Of a stretch of DNA of 64,000 bases, positions 27,515 to 37,111 are shown piece after piece (positions within the stretch are counted from its first letter, which is position 1; every line of letters starts with the position of its first letter). The DNA comes from Pseudomonas sp. FP2196 (lineage in GTDB: Bacteria > Pseudomonadota > Gammaproteobacteria > Pseudomonadales > Pseudomonadaceae), in assembly GCF_030687715.1 (NCBI RefSeq), contig NZ_CP117445.1, forward strand, positions 3,213,501 through 3,277,500, given 5' to 3'. The position numbers and the translations under genes were made by a program. The notes beneath the pieces are model-generated. The model had not been told where the DNA came from. It saw only the letters and a list, made by a program, of their open reading frames with translations, and ran no database searches.

Positions 27515-28330
27515 TCAGAGGCTGTCTTGCGCGCGTGTCCGCAAAGAAATTTGTTTGGTGTAAGCCTTGGGCGACTGACCGGTGTGCTGCCGGAAACAGC
27601 TGTAGAACGCCGATAGCGAGTTGAATCCAGCCGCAAAGGCCAGCTCATCGATACGCACTGGTGGCGTGGCGGCGTCCAGGGATTTGAGCAAATGCTGTAA
27701 CCGCGCCTGATTGACATAGCGATAAAAGCTTTGCCCAAGCACTTGATTGAGCAGGTAGGAAATCTGGTTGCGGCTGTATCCGCACTCTTTCGCCACCCGT
27801 TGCAGATCGAGCTCAGGATCAAGATACGGCTGTTGCCGCTCGAAGTATTGCTGCAGATCGTCAGCCATGAAGCTCAGTTGGCGCGCAGAAAGTCCCAATC
27901 GACTGACGGCCGGACGCTGGCTCGACGCTGTCTTGTCGCTGGTTTGCCCACGCACCAGTGAGGCGTACTCGTTGACACGCCAGATCAAACCGTCCCTGAC
28001 CGTGATCGCCTCACTGGAACGGAACGACACCAGACCGTCGCCACCGCGCAAGGTGACTTCGTACTGAATGAACGCCGTATTGCCGTCAACACGGATCCGG
28101 TCGCAATGCTCCAGCGCTTCGTCGGATTCGCGCGGCATGCTGACGCGCACATACTCGCGCAACTCGTCGAGGCCCAGTACGCGGTTCTGGAAAAAATCGT
28201 TGTACTGGATGTCCGGGTGATACAGCGCCATGACGCTGTCCAGCTCGCGGTGTTTCCAGCTCAGGTGGTAGCGCATGACCGTGGCAGCCGTGGCCTTGGT
28301 CTGTTCTGGGCCGTCGTCGTCGGCGTGCAT
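27515..28330 (-). CDS. AraC-family regulator with N-terminal SnoaL/NTF2-like domain
   Basis: A 271-residue transcription factor. The first ~130 residues resemble an NTF2/SnoaL-like fold (RYHLSWKHRELDSVMALYHPDIQYNDF, FIQYEVTLRGGDG, WRVNEYASL), a small cavity domain that could bind a ligand. The last ~100 residues are the AraC double helix-turn-helix (LQRVAKECGYSRNQISYLL and IDELAFAAGFNSLSAFYSCFRQHTGQSP). It is first in the minus-strand amine cluster, so it may activate its own transcript. Most AraC regulators carry a cupin sensor, so this pairing is less common. The ATG at 28330 follows GAGCTCCTT. Confidence 0.88.
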   Translation of the reverse strand: MHADDDGPEQTKATAATVMRYHLSWKHRELDSVMALYHPDIQYNDFFQNRVLGLDELREYVRVSMPRESDEALEHCDRIRVDGNTAFIQYEVTLRGGDGLVSFRSSEAITVRDGLIWRVNEYASLVRGQTSDKTASSQRPAVSRLGLSARQLSFMADDLQQYFERQQPYLDPELDLQRVAKECGYSRNQISYLLNQVLGQSFYRYVNQARLQHLLKSLDAATPPVRIDELAFAAGFNSLSAFYSCFRQHTGQSPKAYTKQISLRTRAQDSL

Positions 28331-28594
28331 AAGGAGCTCGGCGAAAAAGAACCGAGCTTGCCCAAGTTCGGCACATGCATCAATGGCTAATCCGCAGTGG
28401 CACTGCGGCGATGATCGCGTAGACCATGACTTACATCAAAAGATGCGAAGCAATCGCAAAATGAACTGAAAACTCTCACAGAAATTTCACATCGAGATGC
28501 TACTTTTAATGACAAGTCACCGGTTGAGCCAATGAAGGCTCTTCCCACCTAACATGAGCAAACGGAAGCGCTCGATGAAGAAGGCGGGCAACAT

Positions 28595-28867
28595 ATGAAT
28601 AAAGGTTCAAGCAAAGTCACATTCCCCAATGCCTGCCAGCTGATGCGCTGGCATTTTCATCCCATGGGTTTCGAGGCGACGATGGATGCGCCGGGCAGCA
28701 TGATTGCCCGTCTGTTTGATCGCGCCAGCGGCGAAACCATGATCGCCATCGCTGGCATCCCGTGTGCCACGGTGATGAACGCGGCGGATGTCGAGCGAAT
28801 TATTGAGGCTGTGGAGGATGAGCTTGAAGCATTCATTCCTCCAGAATCTCTCAGGAGTTATGCGTAA
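28595..28867 (+). CDS. Small DUF1652-like protein
   Basis: A 90-residue cytoplasmic protein of unknown function. The body (QLMRWHFHPMGFEATMDAP, SMIARLFDRASGETMIAIAGIPC, DVERIIEAVEDELEAF) resembles the short DUF1652 proteins found in many copies in pseudomonads; that identification is from memory. It is a monocistronic plus-strand gene ended by the hairpin at 28887-28913, divergent from the AraC regulator with 264 bases between them. Confidence 0.75.
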   Translation: MNKGSSKVTFPNACQLMRWHFHPMGFEATMDAPGSMIARLFDRASGETMIAIAGIPCATVMNAADVERIIEAVEDELEAFIPPESLRSYA

Positions 28868-28886
28868 CCTTATGATTTACATAAAA

Positions 28887-28913
28887 AAGCCCGCACAGCT
28901 TGCGGGCTTTTTT
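28887..28913. terminator. Bidirectional rho-independent terminator
   Basis: Stem AAGCCCGCA / TGCGGGCTT with a 5-base loop, T-run on the plus side and A-run on the minus side. It serves the DUF1652-like gene and the convergent helicase gene. Confidence 0.93.
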
Positions 28914-28918
28914 GTGGC

Positions 28919-31393
28919 TCATGCGGTGGACTTTTCCGTTCGATGATCGAGGAAGAACGGCTTGCCCTTCACCACCCGATCAGACGCCCGGGGCATATTG
29001 ACCGCTTGCACTTCTTGCGCCTCGACATACCAGTAGCAATGGCTGACTGCCCTTGTAATCCCGACGTAGGCCAGGCGCAGGATTTCATCCTTTTGCGCAG
29101 TATCGTATGGCTCGCTGTCGCCATTTTTGCCCAGACCGGCCATGCGATACACCTGATTCTTGTACGGCGAACTGGTCAGGTGCTGGCAGTCTCCGAGCAG
29201 AAACACCGCGTCTGCCTGCAAGCCTTTGGCGCTGTGATAAGTCAGCTGTTTAAGTCTTCTGGCTTCGTACGGCAAGCTCGAATCAACATTAACTACCGGC
29301 TGAATATGCTCTTCAATCAACAACTTATCGCTACTTTTTCGATAAAGCATCAGGATTGAATGACCCTGTCGATAATGTTCGGCAAGGCGTTTCCCCAAAG
29401 CTTGATCGTCACGCTCCAGCACGTTGACTGGCTGCAAAACCTTGGGTTCGCCACTGGCCTTGGCTTTCTTGCCGGGGATCGCCGGCGCAGCGCGAACGAT
29501 GTGTTCAGCCGCATCGATGATGTGCTGATGACTGCGATAGTTGTCGCTGAGCATCACCCGTGTGGTGCTCGGAGACGGGAATTCCTTGTTGAACTCCATG
29601 AAATAGCTTGGTGAACTGCCGCGCCAGCCATAAATCGACTGCCAATCGTCGCCGACACAGAGCAGCGATGAACGCTGCGCGCCCCGCCCGACATGCATCG
29701 CCGGGCCACGACTGCGTATTTCGTTGAGGCTTGCGCGGATCCAGGAAACGATCTGCGGCGAAACGTCCTGAAATTCATCGATCATCAGGTGCGACATCGG
29801 CCGGAGCAATTCATCACTGAGCAACTTGAGGTTCTCTGGCGAGTGCTCACTGAACAGCGCGAACATGCGATTGTAGGTCATGATCGGCGGCTTCTGGTCG
29901 AGCAGATGATCTTCCAGAGCACGCCAGAACAGACTCAGCGCCTCGAAGAAAAACCGGTCTGGATCGTCCTTGGCGAAGCTCATACGTCCGACAGCGTCAG
30001 GCACGTCCAGCCCCAGGTTCTCGATGAAGCCTGCTGCGGCAACGAAACAGTCGAGCAAAGGCGCGGAGGCCAGTTCGCCTTTGACTTTGTAATCGAAGCC
30101 CGGACCGGCGCTGGCATCCGCCGCCAATGTCGCGAGCACACGCTTTGCTGACTCGTAACTATCTATCCAAATCAATGGCTTACGACAGAAAGCTTGAAAC
30201 AGGGTGCGCTTCACCGCCCACTCTGCACGGACGGAGAGTTTGGCATTGGGCCGGCTGAGCTGTGGGTTTTCCCGTGGATCGAAACCGAGCACCACCCAGG
30301 CGTCGAGGCTGGGGATATAGCCATGGCAATGGAATTTCGCCCCGTTGATTTCGAAAGTCTGACGGTTCGGTTCGATGCCTTTGATGGGCCAGGCCCCCGC
30401 ACCAAACCACAAATCTTCAATGACATCGCAGAGTTCTTCGTCGCGCTTGGCCGCCAGTTCGGTGACAGCCATACGCTTTTGCACATCCGGGTGATCGCGC
30501 TCCAGCTCTTTGAGCTGCAAGCCCGCCTTGGCCATAGGCTGAATCAACTGGCGGAAACGCTCGTCCTGGCTGAATAAGCGGTGGTAGCAGGCATTGAGCT
30601 GCTGGCGCTGAGCATCGTTGATGCGCAGGTCGAATGGATTGCTGTCGACCTCCTCGTCGGCGCCCTGCGCGCGATGGCTGAGGTTCTCGAATGCCTGCAA
30701 ACGTTCGAATCCCGGCAGGCTGCGCACCATAGGCAGAATGCGCGAGTGAAAGGTTCGCACCAGTTCCCGCGCCTGTTTCAAGCTCAATACTTGACCCCAA
30801 AGCGCAAAAATCTCGATCAGTTTGTTGATGAAGTCCTTGCGCGACTCGCGGGTGAAGGTCACTACGGTCATCGAATCGATTTCAAAGCCGAGATACTGGG
30901 TCAGCAGCAGAATGCGCAGCACCAGCGTGGTCGACTTGCCCGCTCCGGCACCAGCGACCACGGAAGTTGACGGTGTCTCGCTGAAAATCATCTTCCATTG
31001 CGCAGTACTCGGCTGAGCGTGTTCCGGCAACAATCTAGCGACATCGGCCTTGATGCGTTTCTTCAGCTCGGCGGTGAGTGGCAGGCGCCAATCGTCAAAC
31101 AAGTGATTGTCGACGCTCGGCGCACGATGCTCGGTGCTGCGACTGTCGCGGATCAGCAACACTTGCCGGCCTTCTTCCAGTCCCTCGAGCTTGCCCTCTT
31201 TAAAACCGTACTCGACGCCCGCAGTGTGACCGCTACGAAAGCCGTCAGCCTGACCGTGCAGCCATGACGCACGGTGCTGAGCCCGCAACCGAGTCAAACC
31301 ATGACCAAAGAAACGTGCGGCCAGGCGCTTGAACCAAGGCATGTCGGCCAGCGGACGGAGTTCAGGAGGAAGATCGGGGGGTTGCTGCACCAC
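28919..31393 (-). CDS. UvrD/Rep-like superfamily 1 DNA helicase
   Basis: An 824-residue helicase. A ~110-residue N-terminal extension contains a glycine/glutamate-rich segment (about 47-80). The core has Walker A AGAGAGKST (147-155), motif Ia VVTFTRESRKDF, Walker B IDEFQD (538-543), motif III GDDWQSIYGWRGS, motif V TYHSAKGLQADAV and motif VI RLAYVGITRA. About 330 residues separate motifs Ia and II, a large 1B insertion that includes EPNRQTFEINGAKFH, whose fold I do not recognise. It is probably a repair or recombination helicase distinct from UvrD, Rep and HelD. GTG codons at 31393 and 31390 are possible starts. Confidence 0.88.
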   Translation of the reverse strand: MVQQPPDLPPELRPLADMPWFKRLAARFFGHGLTRLRAQHRASWLHGQADGFRSGHTAGVEYGFKEGKLEGLEEGRQVLLIRDSRSTEHRAPSVDNHLFDDWRLPLTAELKKRIKADVARLLPEHAQPSTAQWKMIFSETPSTSVVAGAGAGKSTTLVLRILLLTQYLGFEIDSMTVVTFTRESRKDFINKLIEIFALWGQVLSLKQARELVRTFHSRILPMVRSLPGFERLQAFENLSHRAQGADEEVDSNPFDLRINDAQRQQLNACYHRLFSQDERFRQLIQPMAKAGLQLKELERDHPDVQKRMAVTELAAKRDEELCDVIEDLWFGAGAWPIKGIEPNRQTFEINGAKFHCHGYIPSLDAWVVLGFDPRENPQLSRPNAKLSVRAEWAVKRTLFQAFCRKPLIWIDSYESAKRVLATLAADASAGPGFDYKVKGELASAPLLDCFVAAAGFIENLGLDVPDAVGRMSFAKDDPDRFFFEALSLFWRALEDHLLDQKPPIMTYNRMFALFSEHSPENLKLLSDELLRPMSHLMIDEFQDVSPQIVSWIRASLNEIRSRGPAMHVGRGAQRSSLLCVGDDWQSIYGWRGSSPSYFMEFNKEFPSPSTTRVMLSDNYRSHQHIIDAAEHIVRAAPAIPGKKAKASGEPKVLQPVNVLERDDQALGKRLAEHYRQGHSILMLYRKSSDKLLIEEHIQPVVNVDSSLPYEARRLKQLTYHSAKGLQADAVFLLGDCQHLTSSPYKNQVYRMAGLGKNGDSEPYDTAQKDEILRLAYVGITRAVSHCYWYVEAQEVQAVNMPRASDRVVKGKPFFLDHRTEKSTA

Positions 31394-31671
31394 GCTAACG
31401 GGCTCCAGTGGGTAAGGCTGTTGCCGCTATGGTGTCTTTATTTACCGTTGAGTTCTAGCGAAATGCTTACGCGTCATTGGTTTAGGCGATGAATTGAAGG
31501 TGAGATGAAACGGTCACGCCACCCTCTTCTATCCATTTATCCGATCATAATGCCGCATTTTTTACGCTTTTTATCGATGATTGACTGATAGATGATCGCC
31601 GTCATAAACCACCGGTCTTGCGCCGGGTGCGGGTATCCCGCCCCCACGACAAACCTTTTGAGGAGACGATC

Positions 31672-32367
31672 ATGCTTGAACTCAGACCTTTCAGCTCGCT
31701 GGGCGGCGCCCATCATGGCTGGCTGGATGCCCATCACCATTTTTCGTTCGCCGAATACTACGATCCGCAGCGCATGAATTGGGGCAATCTGCGGGTGTGG
31801 AATGACGATGTGATTGCCGCAGGCACCGGTTTCCCGCAGCACCCGCATCGCGACATGGAAATCATCACCTATGTACGTGAAGGTGCGATCACCCATCAGG
31901 ACAATCTGGGCAACAAGGGCCGCACCGAGGCTGGCGACGTGCAAGTGATGAGTGCCGGCACCGGCATCGCGCACAGTGAATACAATCTGGAAGCCGCAGA
32001 CACGAAAATCTTCCAGATCTGGATTCTGCCCACCGAAACCGGCGCGCCGCCGTCATGGGGTGCAAAACCCTTCCCGAAAGGTCAGCGTGAAGGCTTTGTA
32101 ACGCTCGCCAGCGGAAAGGATGGCGATGATCAAAGCCTGCGAATTCGCGCCGATGCACGCTTGGTCGCGGCGAACATCAAGGCTGGGGAAACAGCTGAAT
32201 ATCGCCTCGACGAAGGGCGCCGGGCTTATCTGGTGCCGGCCACTGGCGTAATTGAAGTCAACGGCCTGCGTGCGCAAGCGCGCGACGGTGTGGCGGTAGC
32301 GCATGAACAGGTGCTGACGGTTACGGCGATTGAAGACAGTGAGATCGTGTTGGTGGATCTGGCTTGA
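31672..32367 (+). CDS. Pirin family protein (YhhW-like)
   Basis: A 231-residue bicupin of the pirin/YhhW type. The metal-binding residues are in FPQHPHRDMEIITY (two His) and GTGIAHSEYN (His, Glu). Relatives have quercetin dioxygenase activity or act as redox-sensing partners; the physiological role here is unknown. The ATG at 31672 follows GAGGAGA; an upstream ATG at 31618 would add 18 residues unlike the family. It is monocistronic, and the hairpin at 32387-32418 ends the transcript. Confidence 0.9.
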   Translation: MLELRPFSSLGGAHHGWLDAHHHFSFAEYYDPQRMNWGNLRVWNDDVIAAGTGFPQHPHRDMEIITYVREGAITHQDNLGNKGRTEAGDVQVMSAGTGIAHSEYNLEAADTKIFQIWILPTETGAPPSWGAKPFPKGQREGFVTLASGKDGDDQSLRIRADARLVAANIKAGETAEYRLDEGRRAYLVPATGVIEVNGLRAQARDGVAVAHEQVLTVTAIEDSEIVLVDLA

Positions 32368-32386
32368 GTGCTTGAATTGCAGACGT

Positions 32387-32418
32387 AAAAAGGGCAACCG
32401 CGATGGTTGCCCTTTTTT
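32387..32418. terminator. Bidirectional rho-independent terminator
   Basis: Perfect stem AAAAAGGGCAACC / GGTTGCCCTTTTT with loop GCGAT, flanked by A-run and T-run. It lies between the convergent pirin and pgm genes. Confidence 0.93.
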
Positions 32419-32439
32419 ATGCTGCGATTTCAAGAAGCA

Positions 32440-34086
32440 TCACTTGCTGGAGATTGCACCATCCACCAGGGTCTGCGCCTCGGCCACCAATTGCTTGAGG
32501 TGGTCGTCGCCGATGAAGCTTTCGGCGTAGATTTTGTAAATGTCCTCGGTGCCAGACGGACGTGCGGCGAACCAGCCGTTTTCGGTCATTACCTTCAAGC
32601 CGCCAATGGCCTGATCGTTGCCCGGCGCGTGACTGAGAATGCTCTGAATCTTCTCGCCTGCCAGTTCTGTCGAAGTCACCTGCGTTGGCGACAGCTTGCT
32701 CAGCAGTGCTTTCTGCTCAGGATTCGCCTTGGCGTCGACGCGCACCGAGAACGGCTCGCCCAGTTCATCGGTCAACGCGCGATAAGCCTGGCTTGGATCG
32801 CGGCCGGTACGAGCAGTCATTTCTGCGGCAAGCAATGCCGGAATCAGACCGTCCTTGTCGGTACTCCATACGCCGCCGTCCTTGCGCAGGAACGAGGCGC
32901 CGGCACTTTCTTCGCCACCAAAACCCAGCGAACCGTCGAAAAGGCCGTCAGCGAACCATTTGAAACCGACCGGTACTTCGTACAGACGACGACCCAGACG
33001 CTTGGCAACGCGGTCGATCAAACCGCTGCTGACCACGGTTTTACCCACGCCAGCATCGGCACGCCATTGCGGACGATTCTGGAACAGGTAATCGATGGAC
33101 ACCGCCAGATAGTTGTTTGGCGCAAGCAGGCCACCCGACGGCGTGACGATGCCGTGGCGGTCGTGATCCGGGTCGCAGGCAAACGCCACGTCGAAACGCT
33201 CTTTCAGACCGATCAGGCCTTGCATCGCGTGGCTGGACGACGGGTCCATGCGAATCTGGCCGTCCCAGTCAACGGTCATGAAACGGAAGGTCGAATCGAC
33301 TTGCTTGTTCACGACGTCCAGATCCAGACGGTAGTGCTCGGCGATGGCCGACCAGTAGCGCACCCCTGCTCCGCCCAAGGGATCGACACCCAGACGCAGT
33401 TTGGCGTCACGAATGGCATCGAAATCGATCACGTTGATCAAATCGGCAACGTAGGTATTCACGTAGTCGTGCCGATGGGTAGTGCTGGCTTTCAGTGCCT
33501 GCTCGTAGCTGATGCGTTTCACGCCAGCCAGTTTGTTGGCCAACAATTCGTTGGCCTTGGCTTCGATCCACTTGGTGATGTGAGTGTCGGCCGGGCCGCC
33601 ATTGGTTGGATTGTATTTGTAGCCACCGCTTTGTGGCGGGTTGTGCGACGGCGTGATGACGATGCCGTCGGCCAGGCCCGAGGTACGGCCGCGGTTGTAG
33701 CAGAGAATGGCATGGGATATGGCAGGTGTCGGCGTATATTCATCGCCTTCGGCGATCATCACGGTCACACCGTTGGCTGCCAGAACCTCCAGCGCACTGG
33801 CCCCGGCCGGGGTCGACAGTGCATGAGTGTCGATGCCGACAAACAGTGGGCCGTTGATCCCTTGGGATTCCCGGTACAGGCAGATTGCCTGGCTGATGGC
33901 CAGAACGTGCCATTCGTTGAAACTCAAGTCGAAGGAACTGCCGCGGTGACCGGAGGTGCCGAACGCCACACGCTGTGTGGAAATGGAAGCGTCAGGTTGG
34001 CCGGTGTAATAAGCCGTTACCAGTCGCGGGATGTCGACCAACAATTCTGCCGGTGCCGGTTTGCCCGCAAAAGGACTGATAGTCAT
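32440..34086 (-). CDS. pgm: Alpha-D-glucose phosphate-specific phosphoglucomutase
   Basis: A 548-residue enzyme interconverting glucose-1-phosphate and glucose-6-phosphate. The phosphoserine is Ser147 in VITPSHNPP, the Mg-binding loop is DPDHDRHG (305-312), the sugar loop GGEESAG (390-396), and the phosphate-binding [11 protein letters not shown] lies near the C-terminus. The length is typical of the bacterial Pgm family. It is a single gene, convergent with the pirin gene and downstream of the MocR-type regulator's stop by about 105 bases. Confidence 0.95.
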   Translation of the reverse strand: MTISPFAGKPAPAELLVDIPRLVTAYYTGQPDASISTQRVAFGTSGHRGSSFDLSFNEWHVLAISQAICLYRESQGINGPLFVGIDTHALSTPAGASALEVLAANGVTVMIAEGDEYTPTPAISHAILCYNRGRTSGLADGIVITPSHNPPQSGGYKYNPTNGGPADTHITKWIEAKANELLANKLAGVKRISYEQALKASTTHRHDYVNTYVADLINVIDFDAIRDAKLRLGVDPLGGAGVRYWSAIAEHYRLDLDVVNKQVDSTFRFMTVDWDGQIRMDPSSSHAMQGLIGLKERFDVAFACDPDHDRHGIVTPSGGLLAPNNYLAVSIDYLFQNRPQWRADAGVGKTVVSSGLIDRVAKRLGRRLYEVPVGFKWFADGLFDGSLGFGGEESAGASFLRKDGGVWSTDKDGLIPALLAAEMTARTGRDPSQAYRALTDELGEPFSVRVDAKANPEQKALLSKLSPTQVTSTELAGEKIQSILSHAPGNDQAIGGLKVMTENGWFAARPSGTEDIYKIYAESFIGDDHLKQLVAEAQTLVDGAISSK

Positions 34087-34191
34087 GCAAGACCTCTGAA
34101 ATAGAGTGGTTCAGGAATAGAGCGCAGTTTACTGGCAGTTTGACCGCTATGCGAAGGGATCTATCCGGAACTCTTCCGATGTTTTTTAACG

Positions 34192-35595
34192 TTACTCATC
34201 CGGTGCCAACCGCAAGGCGTCGCCCAGCAGCCCGACAACGCTGACCAGATCGTGATCGCCATGAATCAATGGGCTCAGGCGCAGATGGTGCGCATGCAAA
34301 CCCTGCAGGCTGAACAACTCCCCGGGCGCAATGATGATCTGCTGCTTGAGCAGGCGATGGAACACGTTACCCATGTCCACCGGGCGTAGCGAGCGCGCCC
34401 ACACCGTCGCCCCGCCCTGCGGTTCGATAATCTGCAACGCATCGCCCAGGCGCTCACGCAACAACTGAATCAATTGCGTACGACGTTCCTTGAGCATCCG
34501 CCGCAGTATGCACAAATGCTGATCCAGCCGGCCGCCGGCCATCAGCCTGGCGATCGCTTTCTGGCGGATCGGTGATAAACGGAATGCGCGCAACAGGAAA
34601 TGACGCTGCAGCTCACTGCGCCAGTGGTGCGACAGGACAAATCCGAAAGGCGCTTCTGCACCGATGAATTTTTCGAACGTGGAAAACACCAGCAAACGAT
34701 CAGGGTCGAGCCAGTCGCGCAGATGTCGAGCGTCGCCCCCTTCATCATCGAGTTCGCTGTAGCAGTCGTTTTCCAGAACCCAGGTGCCCTGACACCCGAG
34801 CAAATGGGCGATGGCCTGACGATTGGCATGGGGCAACAGGCTCCCCAGGGGCATGCTCAACGCTGAAGACAACAGGATCAACCGCACAGGTTCGCTCTTG
34901 AGCAACGACTCCAGCCGCTGGGGATCGATCACTCCTCCGGCCAGTAGCGGCAACTCGATAACCCGTACTTCGGCGGCTTCCAGCAGGCGCAAGATTACCC
35001 AGTCACACGGCGATTCAACCACCACGGTGGCGCGCCGCAATTGGAGTACAGAAATCAGTATTTCCAAGACACCGCGCAAGTCTGCGCCGATATAAACGTC
35101 ATCCGCATGCCAGAAATTCACCGTTGACGAGGTATAGCGCGCAGCCAGTACGGTGCGCAACTCCAGCTCGCCGCAGGGCTGCACCGCCAATTGTGGCTGG
35201 CGCGGGTATTGGCGAAGCAACTCCCGTTCGAGCATCAACAACGGGCTGTCGAGCGGTTGCAGTGAAGCCGGCTCGTCGTCACTCAACACACACATGCCCG
35301 GTCGCCTGGCGTTGATGTAAACGGTTTCGAGCAGATCGGTGCCGTCACCGGGCAGTTGCATGCTGGGAAGCACTTGCGCGTAATAACCGGACTTGGCTAT
35401 CGAATAGACGCGTCCTTCCTTTTCCAGCAGCGAATAAGCGTACTGGACGGTCGAGATGGACACATTCAACCGCTCTGCCAGTTGCCGCAATGAAGGCAAA
35501 CGCGCCGCCGAGCTGCTTCCCGCTTCGTCGATCAGCAATGTCAGATAACGGTAAACCGCCTGATAAATGAAGTCGTTTTCACGCAACGCTTTCAC
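34192..35595 (-). CDS. MocR-type GntR regulator with aminotransferase domain
   Basis: A 467-residue regulator. The N-terminal winged helix (LPSLRQLAERLNVSISTVQYAYSLLEKEG, about 33-62) is of the GntR type. It is joined to a fold-type I aminotransferase domain. The pyridoxal-phosphate Lys is probably in FSTFEKFIGAEAP, and the conserved Asp is in ENDCYSEL. These contact motifs deviate from the usual YDSEF and SK(T/S)L, so cofactor binding is likely but altered. The start is GTG at 35595 with GGGG close upstream. The 49-base gap to the unknown upstream gene suggests one transcript and a shared role. Confidence 0.87.
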   Translation of the reverse strand: MKALRENDFIYQAVYRYLTLLIDEAGSSSAARLPSLRQLAERLNVSISTVQYAYSLLEKEGRVYSIAKSGYYAQVLPSMQLPGDGTDLLETVYINARRPGMCVLSDDEPASLQPLDSPLLMLERELLRQYPRQPQLAVQPCGELELRTVLAARYTSSTVNFWHADDVYIGADLRGVLEILISVLQLRRATVVVESPCDWVILRLLEAAEVRVIELPLLAGGVIDPQRLESLLKSEPVRLILLSSALSMPLGSLLPHANRQAIAHLLGCQGTWVLENDCYSELDDEGGDARHLRDWLDPDRLLVFSTFEKFIGAEAPFGFVLSHHWRSELQRHFLLRAFRLSPIRQKAIARLMAGGRLDQHLCILRRMLKERRTQLIQLLRERLGDALQIIEPQGGATVWARSLRPVDMGNVFHRLLKQQIIIAPGELFSLQGLHAHHLRLSPLIHGDHDLVSVVGLLGDALRLAPDE

Positions 35596-35644
35596 AACCC
35601 CACATCACTGGACACCGATTCATTTTCCGGTAGATAACTCACAA

Positions 35645-37111
35645 TCAGCCTTCCGCCGACCGATCGGTTGCCGATCCGCAACCCACCTTGTCCAGACTTA
35701 CGTCCTGCGAGACCAAGTCGCTGGATTCAATGATGCGAATCGGCCCCATTGCGTAGAGACGGACGATCAAACTGACCGGCAGTCCGCTGACGTCCGTCAT
35801 CCACTTGAGTACCTGTTCCGGAGCATGCAAGCCCTGCATCGCCCGATGCAAATCTGGCAGTGCCACCAACATGCCGGGATGACAACTGCGTAAAAACCTT
35901 TCAAGACCGGCGCCGCTGTCAATGAACGGCGCGAACAACAGGCAGGTCAGCTGAATGTCGTTCAGATCGAAGTTGGCCATCAGGCAGTTCTCTGCCTGCT
36001 GTCGCAACTGTTCAGGTTCTTGCGGATTGCCGAAACTGCTTAACAGTTGTTCACACACCGGTTCAGGCACTTGCTTGCGGCGCATCGCATTCAAGCTGTT
36101 TTGAAGGTAGTCACTGACTCCAGACTCGTAAGTGCGATCCTCGATGAATTGCGCCTGCATACCTTGCAGATGCGCTGCCACCAAGGGGTCCGCGTATTCA
36201 TCGTCACCTTGATAAAGCGTCAGCTCATCCGTCTGAAATCCCAGGAAGTCGCTGAGCAAGGGCCAACGTTCCTCGAGCTTGCCGACAATCATGTCATTGA
36301 TGTTAATGAAACCGGTGCGCCGGCAGGTTTCAAATTGACCTTCGGGGCGCCACGCTACACGCTCCTCCTCCGTATAAAATTCGCGGTAATAATCCCCACC
36401 CAGGCCGTCAAGCAATGGGAACAAAATCTCAAAGCCTGAACCACCCACAATCGGTCCGGCGATTGCCGCTTTCTGCACTGCGCGACTCAATCCGTCGAGA
36501 AAGTGCTTTTGACGAGGCGCAGACTCACTGCCGATCATTGCATCGACGCCATTGTTCCATCGAGCGATCTGACCGTAGAACTCGGCCGTGGCCAGATAAG
36601 CGTCATCCCACAATTCGAGCACTTCACTGAAGGTTCTACGATGGCCGATCAGCAGCAGGTTGACGCGGTTGGCTTCACGCCCCTCTTCACAGATGGGTAC
36701 CTGATGATCGAAGGGCAAGACCTGGCGATGATCCACCATCAACAGCTCGACCCGAGGATCGTCATAAAGGAAGAGCGCGCTGTAGCTGCGGTGCATATTC
36801 TGCAGTGCCGTATGACTGTTGCCACTCCAGCGCAGGGTCGCCACCCGCAGCTGAAAAGTCGCAGGCGCACGCCCCGCAATACTCAGTTGCGCCGCCCGTA
36901 ACAAGGCCAGCGTGTAACAGCTGTCGCGTGATCCGGACTGGTTAACCAGCACCTTGAAATGACCGATGTTTTCCATGCCGCCAGCCGCCACGACGAGGCG
37001 CTGGATCAACAACTGCAATGCCGTGCGTTCGGCGCGGGAGAAGAAACTCAGCAAACGTTGCAATACTTGCTGGTAGACATAATTCATTGCCTGATCATGG
37101 ATCGTGCTCAT
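35645..37111 (-). CDS. Hypothetical protein, 488 residues
   Basis: I do not recognise this protein. It is soluble, with no signal peptide or membrane segment. An alpha/beta-looking N-terminal half (FKVLVNQSGSRDSCYTLALLRAAQ, RVELLMVDHRQVLPF, RVNLLLIGHRRTF) precedes a more helical C-terminal half (about 300-450, with LQNSLNAMRRKQVPEPVCEQLL). It reads as complete and not degenerate. Its only close neighbour is the MocR-type regulator 49 bases downstream on the same strand, so it may be a regulated enzyme, a partner or an effector. Confidence 0.8.
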   Translation of the reverse strand: MSTIHDQAMNYVYQQVLQRLLSFFSRAERTALQLLIQRLVVAAGGMENIGHFKVLVNQSGSRDSCYTLALLRAAQLSIAGRAPATFQLRVATLRWSGNSHTALQNMHRSYSALFLYDDPRVELLMVDHRQVLPFDHQVPICEEGREANRVNLLLIGHRRTFSEVLELWDDAYLATAEFYGQIARWNNGVDAMIGSESAPRQKHFLDGLSRAVQKAAIAGPIVGGSGFEILFPLLDGLGGDYYREFYTEEERVAWRPEGQFETCRRTGFININDMIVGKLEERWPLLSDFLGFQTDELTLYQGDDEYADPLVAAHLQGMQAQFIEDRTYESGVSDYLQNSLNAMRRKQVPEPVCEQLLSSFGNPQEPEQLRQQAENCLMANFDLNDIQLTCLLFAPFIDSGAGLERFLRSCHPGMLVALPDLHRAMQGLHAPEQVLKWMTDVSGLPVSLIVRLYAMGPIRIIESSDLVSQDVSLDKVGCGSATDRSAEG

